This document shows, one piece after another, positions 10,473-21,792 of a stretch of DNA of 64,000 nt. Position 1 is the first letter of the stretch. Each line of letters starts with the position of its first letter. The translations under genes were made by a program, and so were the position numbers. This DNA comes from Pseudomonadota bacterium (GTDB lineage: Bacteria > Pseudomonadota > Gammaproteobacteria > Steroidobacterales > Steroidobacteraceae): contig JAPLSH010000019.1 of the NCBI GenBank assembly GCA_026398735.1, positions 25,304 to 89,303 of the forward strand. The letters run 5' to 3'. Below the pieces are notes generated by a model, which saw only the letters and a list, made by a program, of their open reading frames with translations, had not been told where the DNA came from and ran no database searches.

Positions 10473-10571
10473 ATCAGCAAACGCAGCAAAGTCCGGGGAA
10501 CTGGCGATGAAGAGCTCCTAGAGGTGTTGATTGGACCAGCCTAGCAAACACCAGCCATCCCCAATACTTCG

Positions 10572-10587
10572 CATAATGTATATTATG
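10572..10587. promoter_or_regulatory. AT-rich dyad CATAAT-GTAT-ATTATG, candidate operator
   Basis: 6-bp perfect inverted arms in an AT-rich gap between the DUF4010 gene and hslR. Confidence 0.4.
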
Positions 10588-10654
10588 TTAAATTATGAGT
10601 AGGTCTGGCTACGGGGACTGACCCTAACCGGCTACCGGCATACACTGCTGCCCC

Positions 10655-11059
10655 GTGGCACCCAACGACGCACCTGACGACCGCCAACGCCTAGACAAAT
10701 GGCTCTGGAACGTTCGACTGTTTAAAACCCGCTCACAGGCCGCCGCTGCCGTGGCTGGCGGCAAGGTCAAGGTCAATGGGGAACGCACCAAGCCTGCCCA
10801 TTCCCTGCGAGCTGGTGATTGTCTGACGCTGGCCATCAACGACGATCCGACAGAATTGCAGGTATTGGCGTTTGCGGCGCGCCGCGGACCGGCGGCTGAG
10901 GCGCGCGCCTGTTACATCGAGTCAATTAAGAGCCAAGAACGTAAACAGGCCAATCAGCAGCTACGGCAGCTGGCGGCTTTGAGCCGGCCACGGCCTGACA
11001 GCAAACCAGACAAGCGTGAACGTCGGCAGATGGAAAAACTATTGCGCGACATTGAATGA
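10655..11059 (+). CDS. hslR: ribosome-associated heat shock protein Hsp15 (S4 domain)
   Basis: RQRLDKWLWNVRLFKTRSQAAAAVAGGKVKVNG; GTG start. Confidence 0.92.
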   Translation: MAPNDAPDDRQRLDKWLWNVRLFKTRSQAAAAVAGGKVKVNGERTKPAHSLRAGDCLTLAINDDPTELQVLAFAARRGPAAEARACYIESIKSQERKQANQQLRQLAALSRPRPDSKPDKRERRQMEKLLRDIE

Positions 11060-11077
11060 CTCGCGCCGCAGGTGTTG

Positions 11078-11494
11078 TCAGTCAATTAGCCAGGTGAAAT
11101 AGCCGCTGGACTGATGAAACTGCTCGTGGCGCAGATGCCGGCGCGTTTCTGCTGCCAAGCCACGCACAATCAACAAATCAGCCCAACGTGTGACACCGAA
11201 CAGCCGCGTTTGGGGATGAGTCAGCACCTGGCCAACCTGACTGCGCCAAAACCGTACCGGATCGCCTTCAAGGGCGATCAGCTTGGCGCCGTTACCCGCA
11301 AGCCGGGCTGCAACCTCTGGGGGCAAATCAAATTGCGGATCGTGCAACACCACGGTGGCCGATGCGGCTGCTTCGGCTACCGATGCGGTCACGGCCGTGC
11401 CTGCGCTGGCCGCAGCGGCAATTGCGGCACCGGCAACACTTGCACCCGCCATAAAACGGCGGCGTGAAGTCAGGGGATTTAGTGGCTTTGACAT
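11078..11494 (-). CDS. Tat-signal hypothetical protein
   Basis: N-terminal TSRRRFMAGASVAGAAIAAAA twin-arginine signal. Confidence 0.7.
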   Translation of the reverse strand: MSKPLNPLTSRRRFMAGASVAGAAIAAAASAGTAVTASVAEAAASATVVLHDPQFDLPPEVAARLAGNGAKLIALEGDPVRFWRSQVGQVLTHPQTRLFGVTRWADLLIVRGLAAETRRHLRHEQFHQSSGYFTWLID

Positions 11495-11572
11495 AATGCA
11501 TCTGGTGTCAGAGTTGTTCTCGCAACCGATGTTAGACTGTTGGCGCGTCGAATGACACTGGGGACCTGCGCC

Positions 11573-12562
11573 ATGAAATCCATCGCCATTCTGGGTGGCA
11601 TCGCCGCCTTTCTACTGACGGTATCTTCGCCATTGATGGCAGCCAATGAAGAAGCCCGCTGGTTGCCGGACGCACGGCAGAACTCCGTGCTGCCAGCCAC
11701 AAATCGCGCAGAGCTCTACAAGGCACTCGACACGTATCTGGCCGCCCTGCGCTCGCGTGATCCGCTTAAGGTCAAGTGGGCTGCGCAGGTGCGCAATACC
11801 GAAAACAACGTGGCACTGATGGTCGGTGACGGCCTGTGGGCAACAGTCGGCGTTGTCGGCCCCTATGACCTGAGATTCGCAGACCCAGTCACAAGCCAGG
11901 TAGCGCTGTTCACGACAGTCACCGAAGGCGACGACACATCAGCAATGGCACTGCGTCTAAAAGTAGTCGCTGGACTAGTCTCGGAAGTCGAGACGCTGGT
12001 GGTTCGCCAGCAGGACTCCGGCATCAAATTCGAAGGCCAAAAGTTTGAGCACCAGGCCGCAATGAACGAGATTTTGCCGCCGGCGCAGCGTCTACCCAGA
12101 CCGCGCATGATCAGCTTCGCCAATGGTTATTTCGATACGCTGCAGCTCAATGACGGCACGCTTTTTACCCGCTTTCACGCCAACTGCAAGCGCATTGAAA
12201 ATGGCGTACAGACCACGCACAACCCCAGCTTTGCAGTGGTGCCAGTGGCACGCCTGGGCTGCGAGGAGCAGTTTCGCGCCGGCAACTATCGCTATGACGA
12301 TCGGCTGCGGGACCGGCGCTTTATGATGATTGATGAAGAGCGCGGTATCGTCTTGGCAGCTGGCTTCATTGACCATGCCGGCAAGCTGGCAGAGTACCGC
12401 CTGACAGACGGCACGCTGGTCAAGTCGCCGGTACGCCGGCCGCACAGCTTTTATTTGTTCGAGGCCTTCAAGCTCAAGGACAACAGCATCGAGCAGATCG
12501 AAGCCAACTTCATCACCGTGCCCTATGCCATGCCGTCCCCCTGGGACAGCTGGCAACCCTGA
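11573..12562 (+). CDS. secreted hypothetical protein
   Basis: Signal peptide MKSIAILGGIAAFLLTVSSPLMAA; ATG at 11573. Confidence 0.75.
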   Translation: MKSIAILGGIAAFLLTVSSPLMAANEEARWLPDARQNSVLPATNRAELYKALDTYLAALRSRDPLKVKWAAQVRNTENNVALMVGDGLWATVGVVGPYDLRFADPVTSQVALFTTVTEGDDTSAMALRLKVVAGLVSEVETLVVRQQDSGIKFEGQKFEHQAAMNEILPPAQRLPRPRMISFANGYFDTLQLNDGTLFTRFHANCKRIENGVQTTHNPSFAVVPVARLGCEEQFRAGNYRYDDRLRDRRFMMIDEERGIVLAAGFIDHAGKLAEYRLTDGTLVKSPVRRPHSFYLFEAFKLKDNSIEQIEANFITVPYAMPSPWDSWQP

Positions 12563-12633
12563 GCAGCTATCGGGCTTAAATTCGACCTTAGGACGGGCTG
12601 CGCATCGGCCCGTCCTTGTGCAAACTAGCGTGT

Positions 12634-13269
12634 ATGAACCGCCTGCACTATTTCTATGATCCGCAATGTGGTTGGTGCTATGCCGTGGCGCCGCTCATCA
12701 AAGCCGCCGCGGACCTGCCCGGTGTACAACTGACTCTGCACGGCGGCGGCTTGTGGCCACGGCCGACGCTGCTACCGCGCGAAACCCGTGAGCGCATCCG
12801 CATACTCGATGAAAAGGTATCGGAACTCACTGGCCAACCTTTGGGTCAGGCCTACCTCGAAGAGCTGCTGCCCAGCGACGGCATGCTGTTGGATTCAGCA
12901 CCCACCACAGCAGCGGTGCTGGCGGCAGGCAGTCTGCAGCCCGGCGCAGACCTGCGCATGCTGCGCGCACTGCAAACAGCCCACTACGTTGAAGGCGCAC
13001 ACACGACCGATCAGGCTGTGCAGCTACGACTGGCAGTTGGCCTGGGCCTGGATGCTAAAGCCTTCATGTCAGCGTTGGATCTGACACAAGCCAAAGCGCA
13101 CATTGCGCAATCGCAAACGCTCATGCAGCGTTTTGGCGTGCAGGGATTTCCCACCACATTAGTGGAGAGTCGTAAGGGCTTTACTCTGGTGCCAGCACAG
13201 GAATGGTTCGGTAAGCCGGAAGGCTTCGTCGCGGCCATTCAGTCGGCGCTTGGCGAGCGGTTGCACTAA
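12634..13269 (+). CDS. DsbA-family thioredoxin-like oxidoreductase
   Basis: YFYDPQCGWCYAVAPL CxxC motif and cis-Pro region GVQGFPTTLV. Confidence 0.88.
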   Translation: MNRLHYFYDPQCGWCYAVAPLIKAAADLPGVQLTLHGGGLWPRPTLLPRETRERIRILDEKVSELTGQPLGQAYLEELLPSDGMLLDSAPTTAAVLAAGSLQPGADLRMLRALQTAHYVEGAHTTDQAVQLRLAVGLGLDAKAFMSALDLTQAKAHIAQSQTLMQRFGVQGFPTTLVESRKGFTLVPAQEWFGKPEGFVAAIQSALGERLH

Positions 13270-13274
13270 ATTCC

Positions 13275-14510
13275 ATGGAGTCTCCCGTCACGCCAGAGCC
13301 GCGCCGAGCGGCTTTCATTTTCATCTTCATCACTGTGGTACTCGATCTGATCGCGGTCGGTATCATTGCGCCGGTCCTGCCCAAACTCGTCACCGGTTTT
13401 GAAGGTGGCAACATTGCCTCCGCAGCGTTGTGGACCGGCCTGCTGGCCACGCTATGGGCAGCCATGCAGTTCATTGCAGCGCCCATCATGGGCGCGCTGT
13501 CAGATCACTTCGGCCGGCGCCCGGTCATTCTTGCCTCCAATGTAGGACTGGGACTCGACTACGTACTGATGGCACTGGCGCCGTCGCTGGGTTGGCTACT
13601 GATAGGGCGAATATTGTCGGGCATTACCTCCGCCAGCTATCCGACAGCAGCCGCCTATATCGCTGACGTCACGCCTGCAGACAAACGCGCCGGTCGCTAC
13701 GGCATGTTGGGCGCAGCATTTGGATTGGGGTTCATCATTGGGCCGGCTGCAGGCGGCCTGCTGGGCAACATCGACCTTCGGCTGCCTTTCTGGGTCGCCG
13801 CCGGCTTGAGCCTTGCCAATGCGCTCTACGGTCTGTTCATCCTGCCCGAGTCGCTGCCCCCTGCCCTGCGGCGCCCCTTCAGCCTGCGACGTGCCAATGT
13901 CGTCGGCTCCATCAAATTGCTGCGCTCGCATCCGCAACTGGGTGGACTGGCGCTGGTGCTGTTTGTCATGGCACTGGCGCACGAAGCCTTGCCCAATCTG
14001 TTCGTGCTGTACACCGACCAGCGCTACGGCTGGAGTGCTGCCACCGTCGGCCTGGCCCTATCGGCCATAGGAGTAGGCAGCTCAATCGTGTCGATGTCGT
14101 TGGTACGGCCCGTTACCCGCCGTCTTGGCGAAAGCCGCACAGCACTCATCGGTTTGGCACTAGGTGTGGCAGCGTATCTGGTGTTTGGGCTGGCACCGAC
14201 TGGCAGCCTGTTTCTAGCCGGCATCGCTTTGGTAGCGCTGTACGGCATCGCGGGCCCTGCCATTGCGTCGCTCATGAGCCAGCGTGCAGACCCAACAGTA
14301 CAAGGCCATCTGCAAGGGGCTATCGGCAGCCTGCGTGCCATCACTGGCATGATCGGACCGCTGCTGTTCACGCAATTGTTTTCGGGCATCGTCAGCCGCG
14401 GCGGCCAAGGCCTGTGGCTGGGCGCACCCTATATGCTGGCTGCCTTGTTGCTGGCAGCCGGATTGCTGCTAGCGCTGCGCGTACTGCCGGCATCTGACCG
14501 GCAGCACTGA
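13275..14510 (+). CDS. MFS transporter, TetA-like
   Basis: 12-TM pattern; GALSDHFGRRPVIL and ADKRAGRYGMLGAAFGLGFIIGPAAGG. Confidence 0.88.
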   Translation: MESPVTPEPRRAAFIFIFITVVLDLIAVGIIAPVLPKLVTGFEGGNIASAALWTGLLATLWAAMQFIAAPIMGALSDHFGRRPVILASNVGLGLDYVLMALAPSLGWLLIGRILSGITSASYPTAAAYIADVTPADKRAGRYGMLGAAFGLGFIIGPAAGGLLGNIDLRLPFWVAAGLSLANALYGLFILPESLPPALRRPFSLRRANVVGSIKLLRSHPQLGGLALVLFVMALAHEALPNLFVLYTDQRYGWSAATVGLALSAIGVGSSIVSMSLVRPVTRRLGESRTALIGLALGVAAYLVFGLAPTGSLFLAGIALVALYGIAGPAIASLMSQRADPTVQGHLQGAIGSLRAITGMIGPLLFTQLFSGIVSRGGQGLWLGAPYMLAALLLAAGLLLALRVLPASDRQH

Positions 14511-14517
14511 TACGCCG

Positions 14518-14994
14518 TTATTTGGCTGCTGCAGCGCCCTTGTCTGCCTTGGGCTTCTTCTTGGGCTTGGCCGCCTCAATCAACCCCGCGGCCTCTTCCA
14601 CCGAAATGCGCTGCACCGAATGGATGTTGATGCGATCTGGAATGCCACGCGGGATAAGGATCGCATCGTTACCAAAGCCGCAAATGCGGCCATTGTTGTC
14701 GCCATCCTTTACACCAATAGCAAAGGCAAAAGGCAACTCGGTAGAGGGGAAGCCGAGCTTTACCAAATAGGGCTGCTTGCGGCTGATTCCGTAAATGATC
14801 AGTCGCTCGCTATCGAGCGCGCTCCAGTCACGTACTGTGACCGAGAAGATGCACTCTTCGCGAGCCTTGTCGTTTGCCGCTGCAGCCTCCGGTGACGCAG
14901 TTTGCACCGAGGCGCAACCAGTTAAAGCGGCACTGCAGGCCGCCGCAAGCACTGGCATCAACCTAGACACATAGCGTGAAAGAGGTGTGTTCAT
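14518..14994 (-). CDS. hypothetical lipoprotein
   Basis: MNTPLSRYVSRLMPVLAAACSAALTGCASVQ lipobox; ATG at 14994. Confidence 0.7.
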   Translation of the reverse strand: MNTPLSRYVSRLMPVLAAACSAALTGCASVQTASPEAAAANDKAREECIFSVTVRDWSALDSERLIIYGISRKQPYLVKLGFPSTELPFAFAIGVKDGDNNGRICGFGNDAILIPRGIPDRINIHSVQRISVEEAAGLIEAAKPKKKPKADKGAAAAK

Positions 14995-15028
14995 GACGCC
15001 TTCCTTGGGCTGGTAAGCCCAGTGAGTG

Positions 15029-15958
15029 TTACTTCTTACGACGCGCGCGGGCAACAGGCACAGGCTCTACAGCTGCAGTCTGAGTAGCGCCCAACAAATC
15101 CATGAGGTACTTGCGAAACGGACCACCCAAGGTCGAATGGTTCATACCGTACTCTACCTGCGCCTGCAGGTAACCAAGCTTACTGCCGCAGTCGTAACGC
15201 TTGCCCTCAAACCGATAGGCGTATACCGCCTGCTTTTTCATCAGCCGCGCGATGCCATCGGTCAGCTGTATCTCGCCGCCAGCGCCCTGACCGATCTTCT
15301 CCAGATGGGCAAAGATATCGGGCGTGAGAACGTAACGACCCACTACTGCCAGATTGGAAGGTGCATTGGCAGGCTTGGGCTTTTCGACGATGCCATGGAT
15401 GCGGCTGATCTTGGCAGGTGCGCCCCGCGTCTCGACAATGCCGTACTTGTCGGTATCGGTAGGCGGCACTTCCTCGACACCCAGCACACTACCGCCCTTC
15501 TGTGCATAGGCAGTGGCCATCTGCTTAAGGCAAGGCACACCCGCATCAATCAGATCATCTGCCAGATGTACAAAGAACGGCTCGTTACCAACCACCGGCT
15601 GCGCGCATAGCACCGCGTGACCCAAGCCCAGCGGTGCAGGCTGCCGGATGTAAATACAGCTGGCGTATTTGGGCAGCACCCGCAGCAGCGAAGCCAACTC
15701 TGATTTGCCCTGCTCTTCCAGCAGCTTTTCCAAGTCAGCATCGGTATCGAAATGATCTTCGATGGCGCGCTTGGATGCACCCGTCACGAACACCAGCTTG
15801 CGAGCACCGGCCATCAATGCCTCTTCGACCGCGTATTGGATAAGCGGCTTGTCGACGATGGGCAGCATTTCCTTGGGGCTGGCTTTGGTGGCCGGCAGAA
15901 AGCGCGTGCCTCGGCCGGCGACAGGGAAAACTGCAGTACGGATCTGGGGCTTGGCCAC
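15029..15958 (-). CDS. galU: UTP-glucose-1-phosphate uridylyltransferase
   Basis: [42 protein letters not shown] start at 15958 ([15 protein letters not shown]). Confidence 0.96.
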   Translation of the reverse strand: MAKPQIRTAVFPVAGRGTRFLPATKASPKEMLPIVDKPLIQYAVEEALMAGARKLVFVTGASKRAIEDHFDTDADLEKLLEEQGKSELASLLRVLPKYASCIYIRQPAPLGLGHAVLCAQPVVGNEPFFVHLADDLIDAGVPCLKQMATAYAQKGGSVLGVEEVPPTDTDKYGIVETRGAPAKISRIHGIVEKPKPANAPSNLAVVGRYVLTPDIFAHLEKIGQGAGGEIQLTDGIARLMKKQAVYAYRFEGKRYDCGSKLGYLQAQVEYGMNHSTLGGPFRKYLMDLLGATQTAAVEPVPVARARRKK

Positions 15959-15981
15959 GGTATACCTTAATGCGTGAACGA

Positions 15982-16032
15982 CAGACCCCGGATAGTAGAC
16001 CAAACACCGTAACTGCCGGTATCCGGGGTCTG
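15982..16032. terminator. 13-bp perfect inverted repeat CAGACCCCGGATA...TATCCGGGGTCTG
   Basis: Arms 15982-15994 and 16020-16032, 25-nt spacer, between comEA and galU; no clear T-tract. Confidence 0.5.
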
Positions 16033-16038
16033 CGTTGC

Positions 16039-16398
16039 TCAGCGCTTGACGGGTGCAGTGGCCGGGGCAACCACGGCAGACCGTGCAGCCGGTGCGACGA
16101 CTGCGGCAGCACTACCGCTGACGCGGATATCAGCGCGGTTCTTCTGGATGACTTTAGTGCCGATACCCTTGATCAGCGACAGCTCATCGGCCGATTTAAA
16201 TGCGCCGTGCTTGGCACGGTAGTCGACGATGGCCTGGGCGCGCTTGAGACCAATGCCTTTAAGCTCTTGGGCAATAGTGGTCGCATCGGCAGTGTTGATA
16301 TTGACCGAGCCGGCCTGAGCCGCCGGCAACTGCGCAAGCAGCAGGCAAACTGGTGCCAGCACCCAACGCTTGGCGGTGTGCGTGTAAGAGGGAAGCAT
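16039..16398 (-). CDS. ComEA-like helix-hairpin-helix protein with signal peptide
   Basis: [32 protein letters not shown]. Confidence 0.9.
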   Translation of the reverse strand: MLPSYTHTAKRWVLAPVCLLLAQLPAAQAGSVNINTADATTIAQELKGIGLKRAQAIVDYRAKHGAFKSADELSLIKGIGTKVIQKNRADIRVSGSAAAVVAPAARSAVVAPATAPVKR

Positions 16399-16496
16399 GT
16401 GGAAGGCTCCTTGAGTTATCCCGGAATCGGGACGAGGAGCCTAAGGCGATGGGGCGGCACACCCAACGGCACTAATGTGCCTGTCTATGCCAAAAC

Positions 16497-16799
16497 TTAA
16501 TCGCGAATGGGTTTGTCAGCACCGACATTGACGCGCTCGCGCAGGTCCTTGCCAGGCTTGAAATGCGGTACGTACTTACCGTCCAGTGCAACGGTATCGC
16601 CAGTCTTGGGGTTGCGCCCTTGGCGCGGCGGACGAAAGTGCAACGAAAAGCTGCCAAACCCGCGGATCTCGATACGGTCACCTTGTGACAAGGCGTCGCT
16701 CATGATCTCGAGGATCTGCTTGAGGGCGAGTTCAACATCACGCGCAGGCAACTGTTTCTGCTTGGCGGTGATGAGTTCTATGAGTTCGGACTTCGTCAT
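16497..16799 (-). CDS. ihfB: integration host factor subunit beta
   Basis: [14 protein letters not shown]...[29 protein letters not shown]. Confidence 0.97.
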   Translation of the reverse strand: MTKSELIELITAKQKQLPARDVELALKQILEIMSDALSQGDRIEIRGFGSFSLHFRPPRQGRNPKTGDTVALDGKYVPHFKPGKDLRERVNVGADKPIRD

Positions 16800-16831
16800 T
16801 GAACGATGCCTTTGCCCGCTGACCTGGTTGA

Positions 16832-16859
16832 CCGGGCGCCGCCTGACAGCGACGCCCGG
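16832..16859. terminator. hairpin between rpsA and ihfB
   Basis: CCGGGCG...CGCCCGG 7-bp stem. Confidence 0.4.
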
Positions 16860-16871
16860 ACAGGCACAGGA

Positions 16872-18557
16872 TCAATCCCTGTCGTTATTACCGATCTGCT
16901 CCTTGAGCAGATCACCCAAGCTGGTGCCACCAGCGCTGGAACCAGTCTCAGAGCGATAGCTCTGCACGGCCTCAGCCTCTTCATGCATTTCCTTGGCACG
17001 GATCGACAACGTGATCGAACGGGTCTTGCGGTCGACACCGACGAACTTCGCCTCGATCTCTTCGCCCACCTTGAGAACGGTGCGCGCATCTTCAATGCGA
17101 TCACGGCCCAGTTCGGCGGCACGCAACTGGCCTTCGATGCCATTGCCCAGATCCACGATGGCGCCACGGGCGTCCACTTCGCGAATCACGCCACGCACCA
17201 CCGCACCGCGGGGGTTGTCGGCGATGTAACCCGAGAACGGATCCTTGGCCATCTGCTTGATGCCCAGCGAGATACGCTCGCGCTCCGGATCGATGGCCAA
17301 CACCATCGCCTCGAGCAACTGACCCTTCTGGTAGCTGCGCACAGCCTCTTCGCCAGGGATGTCCCAGCTGATGTCCGACAGGTGGACCAGGCCGTCGATG
17401 TTGCCAGCCAGACCAATGAAGATACCGAAATCGGTGATCGACTTGATCTGACCCGACACGCGATCGCCACGGTTGAAGTTCTCGGCGAACTCGGCCCACG
17501 GGTTGGCCTTGCACTGCTTGAGGCCCAACGAAATGCGACGACGCTCTTCGTCAACGTCGAGCACCATGACTTCAACCTCTTCGCCGGTCTGCACGACCTT
17601 GGACGGGTTGACGTTCTTGTTGGTCCAATCCATCTCGGACACGTGCACCAAGCCCTCGACGCCGTCCTCGATTTCGACGAACGCGCCGTAGTCGGCAATG
17701 TTGGTGACCTTGCCGAACACATGCGTGTTGGGCGGGTAACGGCGGGCAATGTTCTCCCACGGATCGGCGCCCAGCTGCTTGAGGCCCAGCGAGACACGCG
17801 AACGCTCGCGGTCGAACTTGAGGATGCGCACGTCGATCTCGGTACCGACCTGCACGACCTCTGAAGGATGCTTGACGCGCTTCCAGGCCATATCGGTGAT
17901 GTGCAACAGACCGTCGATGCCGCCGAGGTCCACGAACGCACCGTAATCGGTGAGGTTCTTGACCACGCCGCGCACCACTGCGCCTTCCTGCAGATTGTCC
18001 ATGAGCGCACTGCGCTCGGCCGAGAACTCCTGCTCTACAACAGCGCGGCGCGATACCACTACGTTGTTGCGCTTCTGATCGAGCTTGATGACCTTGAACT
18101 CGAGCGGCTTGCCTTCGAGGTAGGCGGTGTCGCGCACGGGGCGCACATCGACCAGCGAACCCGGCAGGAACGCGCGGACATTTTCGAGCTCGACGGTGAA
18201 ACCACCCTTGACGCGGCCCGTGATGATGCCGGTGATGATTTCTTGGTCAGTGAAGGCTTTTTCCAGTCGCGTCCAGGTGCGGGCACGCTTGGCCTTCTCG
18301 CGCGACAGGCGGGTTTCACCGGTACCGTCTTCGACGGCATCCAGGGCAACCTCAACTTCGTCGCCAGCCTTAACTTCCAGTTCACCGCGCTCGTTGCGGA
18401 ACTGTTCGATGGGAATGACGGCTTCGGACTTTAGTCCCACGTTGACGATGACCATGTCGTCACCGACTTCGATCACCAATCCCATCAAGATCATGCCCGG
18501 CCGGATGCGTTGATTGGCCAGGCTGTTTTCAAACAGTTCGCTAAATGATTCGGTCAT
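16872..18557 (-). CDS. rpsA: 30S ribosomal protein S1
   Basis: Repeated S1 motifs; [25 protein letters not shown] at 18557. Confidence 0.98.
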   Translation of the reverse strand: MTESFSELFENSLANQRIRPGMILMGLVIEVGDDMVIVNVGLKSEAVIPIEQFRNERGELEVKAGDEVEVALDAVEDGTGETRLSREKAKRARTWTRLEKAFTDQEIITGIITGRVKGGFTVELENVRAFLPGSLVDVRPVRDTAYLEGKPLEFKVIKLDQKRNNVVVSRRAVVEQEFSAERSALMDNLQEGAVVRGVVKNLTDYGAFVDLGGIDGLLHITDMAWKRVKHPSEVVQVGTEIDVRILKFDRERSRVSLGLKQLGADPWENIARRYPPNTHVFGKVTNIADYGAFVEIEDGVEGLVHVSEMDWTNKNVNPSKVVQTGEEVEVMVLDVDEERRRISLGLKQCKANPWAEFAENFNRGDRVSGQIKSITDFGIFIGLAGNIDGLVHLSDISWDIPGEEAVRSYQKGQLLEAMVLAIDPERERISLGIKQMAKDPFSGYIADNPRGAVVRGVIREVDARGAIVDLGNGIEGQLRAAELGRDRIEDARTVLKVGEEIEAKFVGVDRKTRSITLSIRAKEMHEEAEAVQSYRSETGSSAGGTSLGDLLKEQIGNNDRD

Positions 18558-18645
18558 TGCTCGCTCTCTTCGCGCATTTCTACCTTGAAACGCAACGGTT
18601 GCAGTGAATGGTTTCCGGTCCATCGGAAACCGATTTGAATAACAG

Positions 18646-19341
18646 TCAAGTGCTGTGCAGTCTCCGCAGATGCACCAAGTCGAGGACTTGTGCGACCACT
18701 TCGTTGATGCCCAGCGGCGTCGAATCGATGACGATGGCGTCTTGCGCAGCGACCAAGGGCGCCACAGCGCGGCTCATGTCACGCGCGTCCCTCTCGGCCA
18801 TGTCACGCAAAAGGGCCAGAAGGCTAACACCGGAGTCCTTGTCTTTCAACTGGTTATAGCGCCTGCGGGCCCGTTCCTCGACACTGGCCGTGAGGTAAAT
18901 CTTCAGAGGCGCATCGGGGAAAACCACGGTCCCCATATCGCGGCCGTCGGCAACCAATCCCGGGAGCCGCGCGAAATCGCGCTGGCGCTGAAACAGCGCA
19001 GTACGCACTGGCGGCCAGGCGGCCACCCTCGAGGCGCCCAGACCAGCCTCCTCGGTCCTGATGGCCGCTGTTACGTCGATCGGCGGGGTTCCCAGCAGAA
19101 TCTGCTCGCTGCCGTCAGCCTGCACGCCGAAGGTCACCTGCAGGTTGGCAGCAACCCCTGCATGACCCTCAATATCATCGGCGGCCAAGCTTTGCAGTTG
19201 CCCGGCCAATGCAACCAGACGGTACAAAGCGCCGCTATCGAGCAGATGCCAACCCAGCGCCGTGGCAACCCTTCGCGCAATCGTGCCTTTGCCCGAACCG
19301 CCGGGGCCGTCGATAGTCAGAACCGGTGCAGCGCGACTCAT
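18646..19341 (-). CDS. cmk: cytidylate kinase
   Basis: [20 protein letters not shown] and [13 protein letters not shown]. Confidence 0.97.
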   Translation of the reverse strand: MSRAAPVLTIDGPGGSGKGTIARRVATALGWHLLDSGALYRLVALAGQLQSLAADDIEGHAGVAANLQVTFGVQADGSEQILLGTPPIDVTAAIRTEEAGLGASRVAAWPPVRTALFQRQRDFARLPGLVADGRDMGTVVFPDAPLKIYLTASVEERARRRYNQLKDKDSGVSLLALLRDMAERDARDMSRAVAPLVAAQDAIVIDSTPLGINEVVAQVLDLVHLRRLHST

Positions 19342-20642
19342 GCGCCGCGCACCTGCAGCCCGGCAGCAGCAGCTACCTGCAGAAAGTCGGGGAATGACGT
19401 GGCCACGTTCTCCACGTCATCGATGTGGATATCGCCATCCGCACGCAGGCTGGCAACTGCAAAGGCCATCGCAATGCGATGGTCGCCATGACTGTCAATC
19501 TGACCACCAGAGAAGCGCTGCCCACCTTGAATGCGAATACCGTCGGGCAGCAATTCATTAACGATCCCCAGACGTGTGAGGCCTTCAGCCATCACTGCCA
19601 AGCGATCGCTTTCTTTGACACGCAGTTCTTCGGCGCCGGTAACCAGCGTCTCGCCACTTGCACAAGCCGCAGCGATAAACAGCACCGGAAACTCATCAAT
19701 AGCCAAAGGGACCAAGGCCTCGGGCACATGAATGCCGCGCAATTGCGAGGCACGCACAGAAATATCTGCAACGGGCTCGGCACCTGCGCCGACGCGCTCG
19801 TGCACACGAACGTCCGCACCCATCAGACGCAGGATGTCGAGCAGCCCGGTGCGTGTCGGATTGACGCCAACGTTCTCAATCACAAACTCTGTGCCACCAG
19901 CCAATGCCCCAGCAACCAGAAAGAACGCAGCAGAGGAAAAGTCGCCCGGTACGCTGACCGGCGCTGCGGTGAGCTTTTGCCCGCCGGCCAGCCATACGCT
20001 GCCGGCATCTCGCCCGATAAGCACGCCGAAGTCCTGGAACATACGCTCGGTATGATCGCGCGTGGGCGCCGGCTCGCTGACGCGGGTGATGCCGTCGGCC
20101 CGCAGAGCGGCTAGCAAAATAGCCGATTTAACCTGCGCGCTGGCCATCGGCAGGGCGTAATCGATGCCCTGCAAACGGGTCACTGGCGCAATGCGCACCG
20201 GCGGTTTGCCATCGAGCGTCTCGATATGAGCCCCCATCAAACGCAGCGGCTTGGCAACGCGCTCCATAGGACGCTTGCGCAGTGACTCGTCGCCGGTAAG
20301 CGTAGTGGCAAAATTCTGGCCACTGAGCAAACCCATGAACAAACGAATCGCAGTGCCAGCATTGCCCATATCCAACTGAGCTGAAGGTGCCTGCAGACCA
20401 CGCTCACCCACACCGTGCACACGCAACTGAGTCGGCGACAAACGCTCCACTTGCACACCCATCATCTGCTGGGCACGCAAAGTAGCCAAACAATCGGCAC
20501 TGGCCAGAAAACCATCAACCTCAGTGACACCATGGGCAATGCCACCGAGCATCACCGAACGATGTGATATGGATTTGTCTCCAGGGACGCGGATGCTGCC
20601 ATTGACCTGTGTCGCAGGCGTGGCGATAAAACGCTGGATCAT
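19338..20642 (-). CDS. aroA: 3-phosphoshikimate 1-carboxyvinyltransferase
   Basis: [35 protein letters not shown]. Confidence 0.97.
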   Translation of the reverse strand: MIQRFIATPATQVNGSIRVPGDKSISHRSVMLGGIAHGVTEVDGFLASADCLATLRAQQMMGVQVERLSPTQLRVHGVGERGLQAPSAQLDMGNAGTAIRLFMGLLSGQNFATTLTGDESLRKRPMERVAKPLRLMGAHIETLDGKPPVRIAPVTRLQGIDYALPMASAQVKSAILLAALRADGITRVSEPAPTRDHTERMFQDFGVLIGRDAGSVWLAGGQKLTAAPVSVPGDFSSAAFFLVAGALAGGTEFVIENVGVNPTRTGLLDILRLMGADVRVHERVGAGAEPVADISVRASQLRGIHVPEALVPLAIDEFPVLFIAAACASGETLVTGAEELRVKESDRLAVMAEGLTRLGIVNELLPDGIRIQGGQRFSGGQIDSHGDHRIAMAFAVASLRADGDIHIDDVENVATSFPDFLQVAAAAGLQVRGA

Positions 20643-20643
20643 G

Positions 20644-21792
20644 TCAGGCCTTTGAAGTCAGGCAGTGTTGCAGTGCAGCGATGACGCGCTGATTCTGTTC
20701 GATAGTCCCGATGGTGATGCGCACGCAGCGCGGCAGCCCATAGCCACCGACCGGTCGCACGATAACGCCATGACGCAACAGTGCCTCGTACACTTGCTGC
20801 CCGGTGCGACCGTCTACTGCCACATCGGCCAGCACAAAGTTGCCAGCAGACGGAAACAGTCGCACACCCAATTGCGGCAAAGCGGCTTGCAATTGCGCCA
20901 ACCCGGCCTCGACCATCGCCACCGCACGCGGTGCCTGCTCGGTATCGGTTAATGCAGCCTGGGCCGCCGCCAATGCCGGTATGGTGACATTGAACGGTGC
21001 GCGCACCCGGTTGAGCATGTTGGCCACGTCCGGATGCGAGAGCGCATAGCCGACACGCAACCCGGCCAGCGCGTGGGCTTTAGAGAAAGTACGCAGCACC
21101 ACAAGGTTGGGATGGCGTGACAGCAAGGTGCTGCCGTCAGTGCAGCCCATGCGCCGTGCGTATTCAAAATAAGCTTCGTCGAGCACCACCAGAGTGGTAT
21201 CCGGCACTGCATCGAGGAAGTGCCGAAGGGAAGCATCATCGACCCAACTGCCGGTGGGGTTATTGGGGTTGGCGATGAAAACCAAGCGCGTATCGGTATC
21301 GATGGCTGCCAGCATGGCTTGCAGATCGTGCCCGTTGGGCATTGCCGACCAGGTCGGCAATGCTGCGGTCACCTTGGCTGTGGCACCGGTGGCCTGCACC
21401 ACCAGACCATAGATGGCAAACGCATACTGCGACATGACCGCATTGCGCGTTGCATCGAGAAACGCTTCCGCCAACAGGATCAGCAAGTCGTTGGAGCCGT
21501 TGCCCAAAGTTACTTGGCTGGTACTAATGCCGTGATGACGCGCCAGCGCGTCCTTGAGATCAAAGCCATTACCGTCCGGATACAGCAACGTATCGGCCAG
21601 TGCCGCCTGTGCCGCAGCCAAGGCTAGTGGACTGGGTCCCAAAGGGTTTTCGTTGGAAGCCAGCTTGACGATGTCGGTAACGCCCAACTCGCGCGTTAAT
21701 TCACTGATCGGCTTGCCGATGACATAGGGCGAGATGCCCTGCACTGCGGCAACAGCCAAGGCCCCAGGACTGCGACTTACTGTGGCGCTCAC
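20644..21792 (-). CDS. hisC: histidinol-phosphate aminotransferase
   Basis: KLASNENPLGPSP; FIANPNNPTGSW; RTFSKAHALAGLRVGYA. Confidence 0.95.
   Translation of the reverse strand: MSATVSRSPGALAVAAVQGISPYVIGKPISELTRELGVTDIVKLASNENPLGPSPLALAAAQAALADTLLYPDGNGFDLKDALARHHGISTSQVTLGNGSNDLLILLAEAFLDATRNAVMSQYAFAIYGLVVQATGATAKVTAALPTWSAMPNGHDLQAMLAAIDTDTRLVFIANPNNPTGSWVDDASLRHFLDAVPDTTLVVLDEAYFEYARRMGCTDGSTLLSRHPNLVVLRTFSKAHALAGLRVGYALSHPDVANMLNRVRAPFNVTIPALAAAQAALTDTEQAPRAVAMVEAGLAQLQAALPQLGVRLFPSAGNFVLADVAVDGRTGQQVYEALLRHGVIVRPVGGYGLPRCVRITIGTIEQNQRVIAALQHCLTSKA

Noticed and set aside
15959-16003. Upstream extension of galU in the ORF track ([15 protein letters not shown])
   Set aside because: Overlaps the inverted repeat and precedes the conserved N-terminus; GTG at 15958 fits better.
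16806-17864. 352-aa + strand ORF opposite rpsA
   Set aside because: Antisense shadow of the S1 repeats; the periodic look derives from the rpsA repeats.
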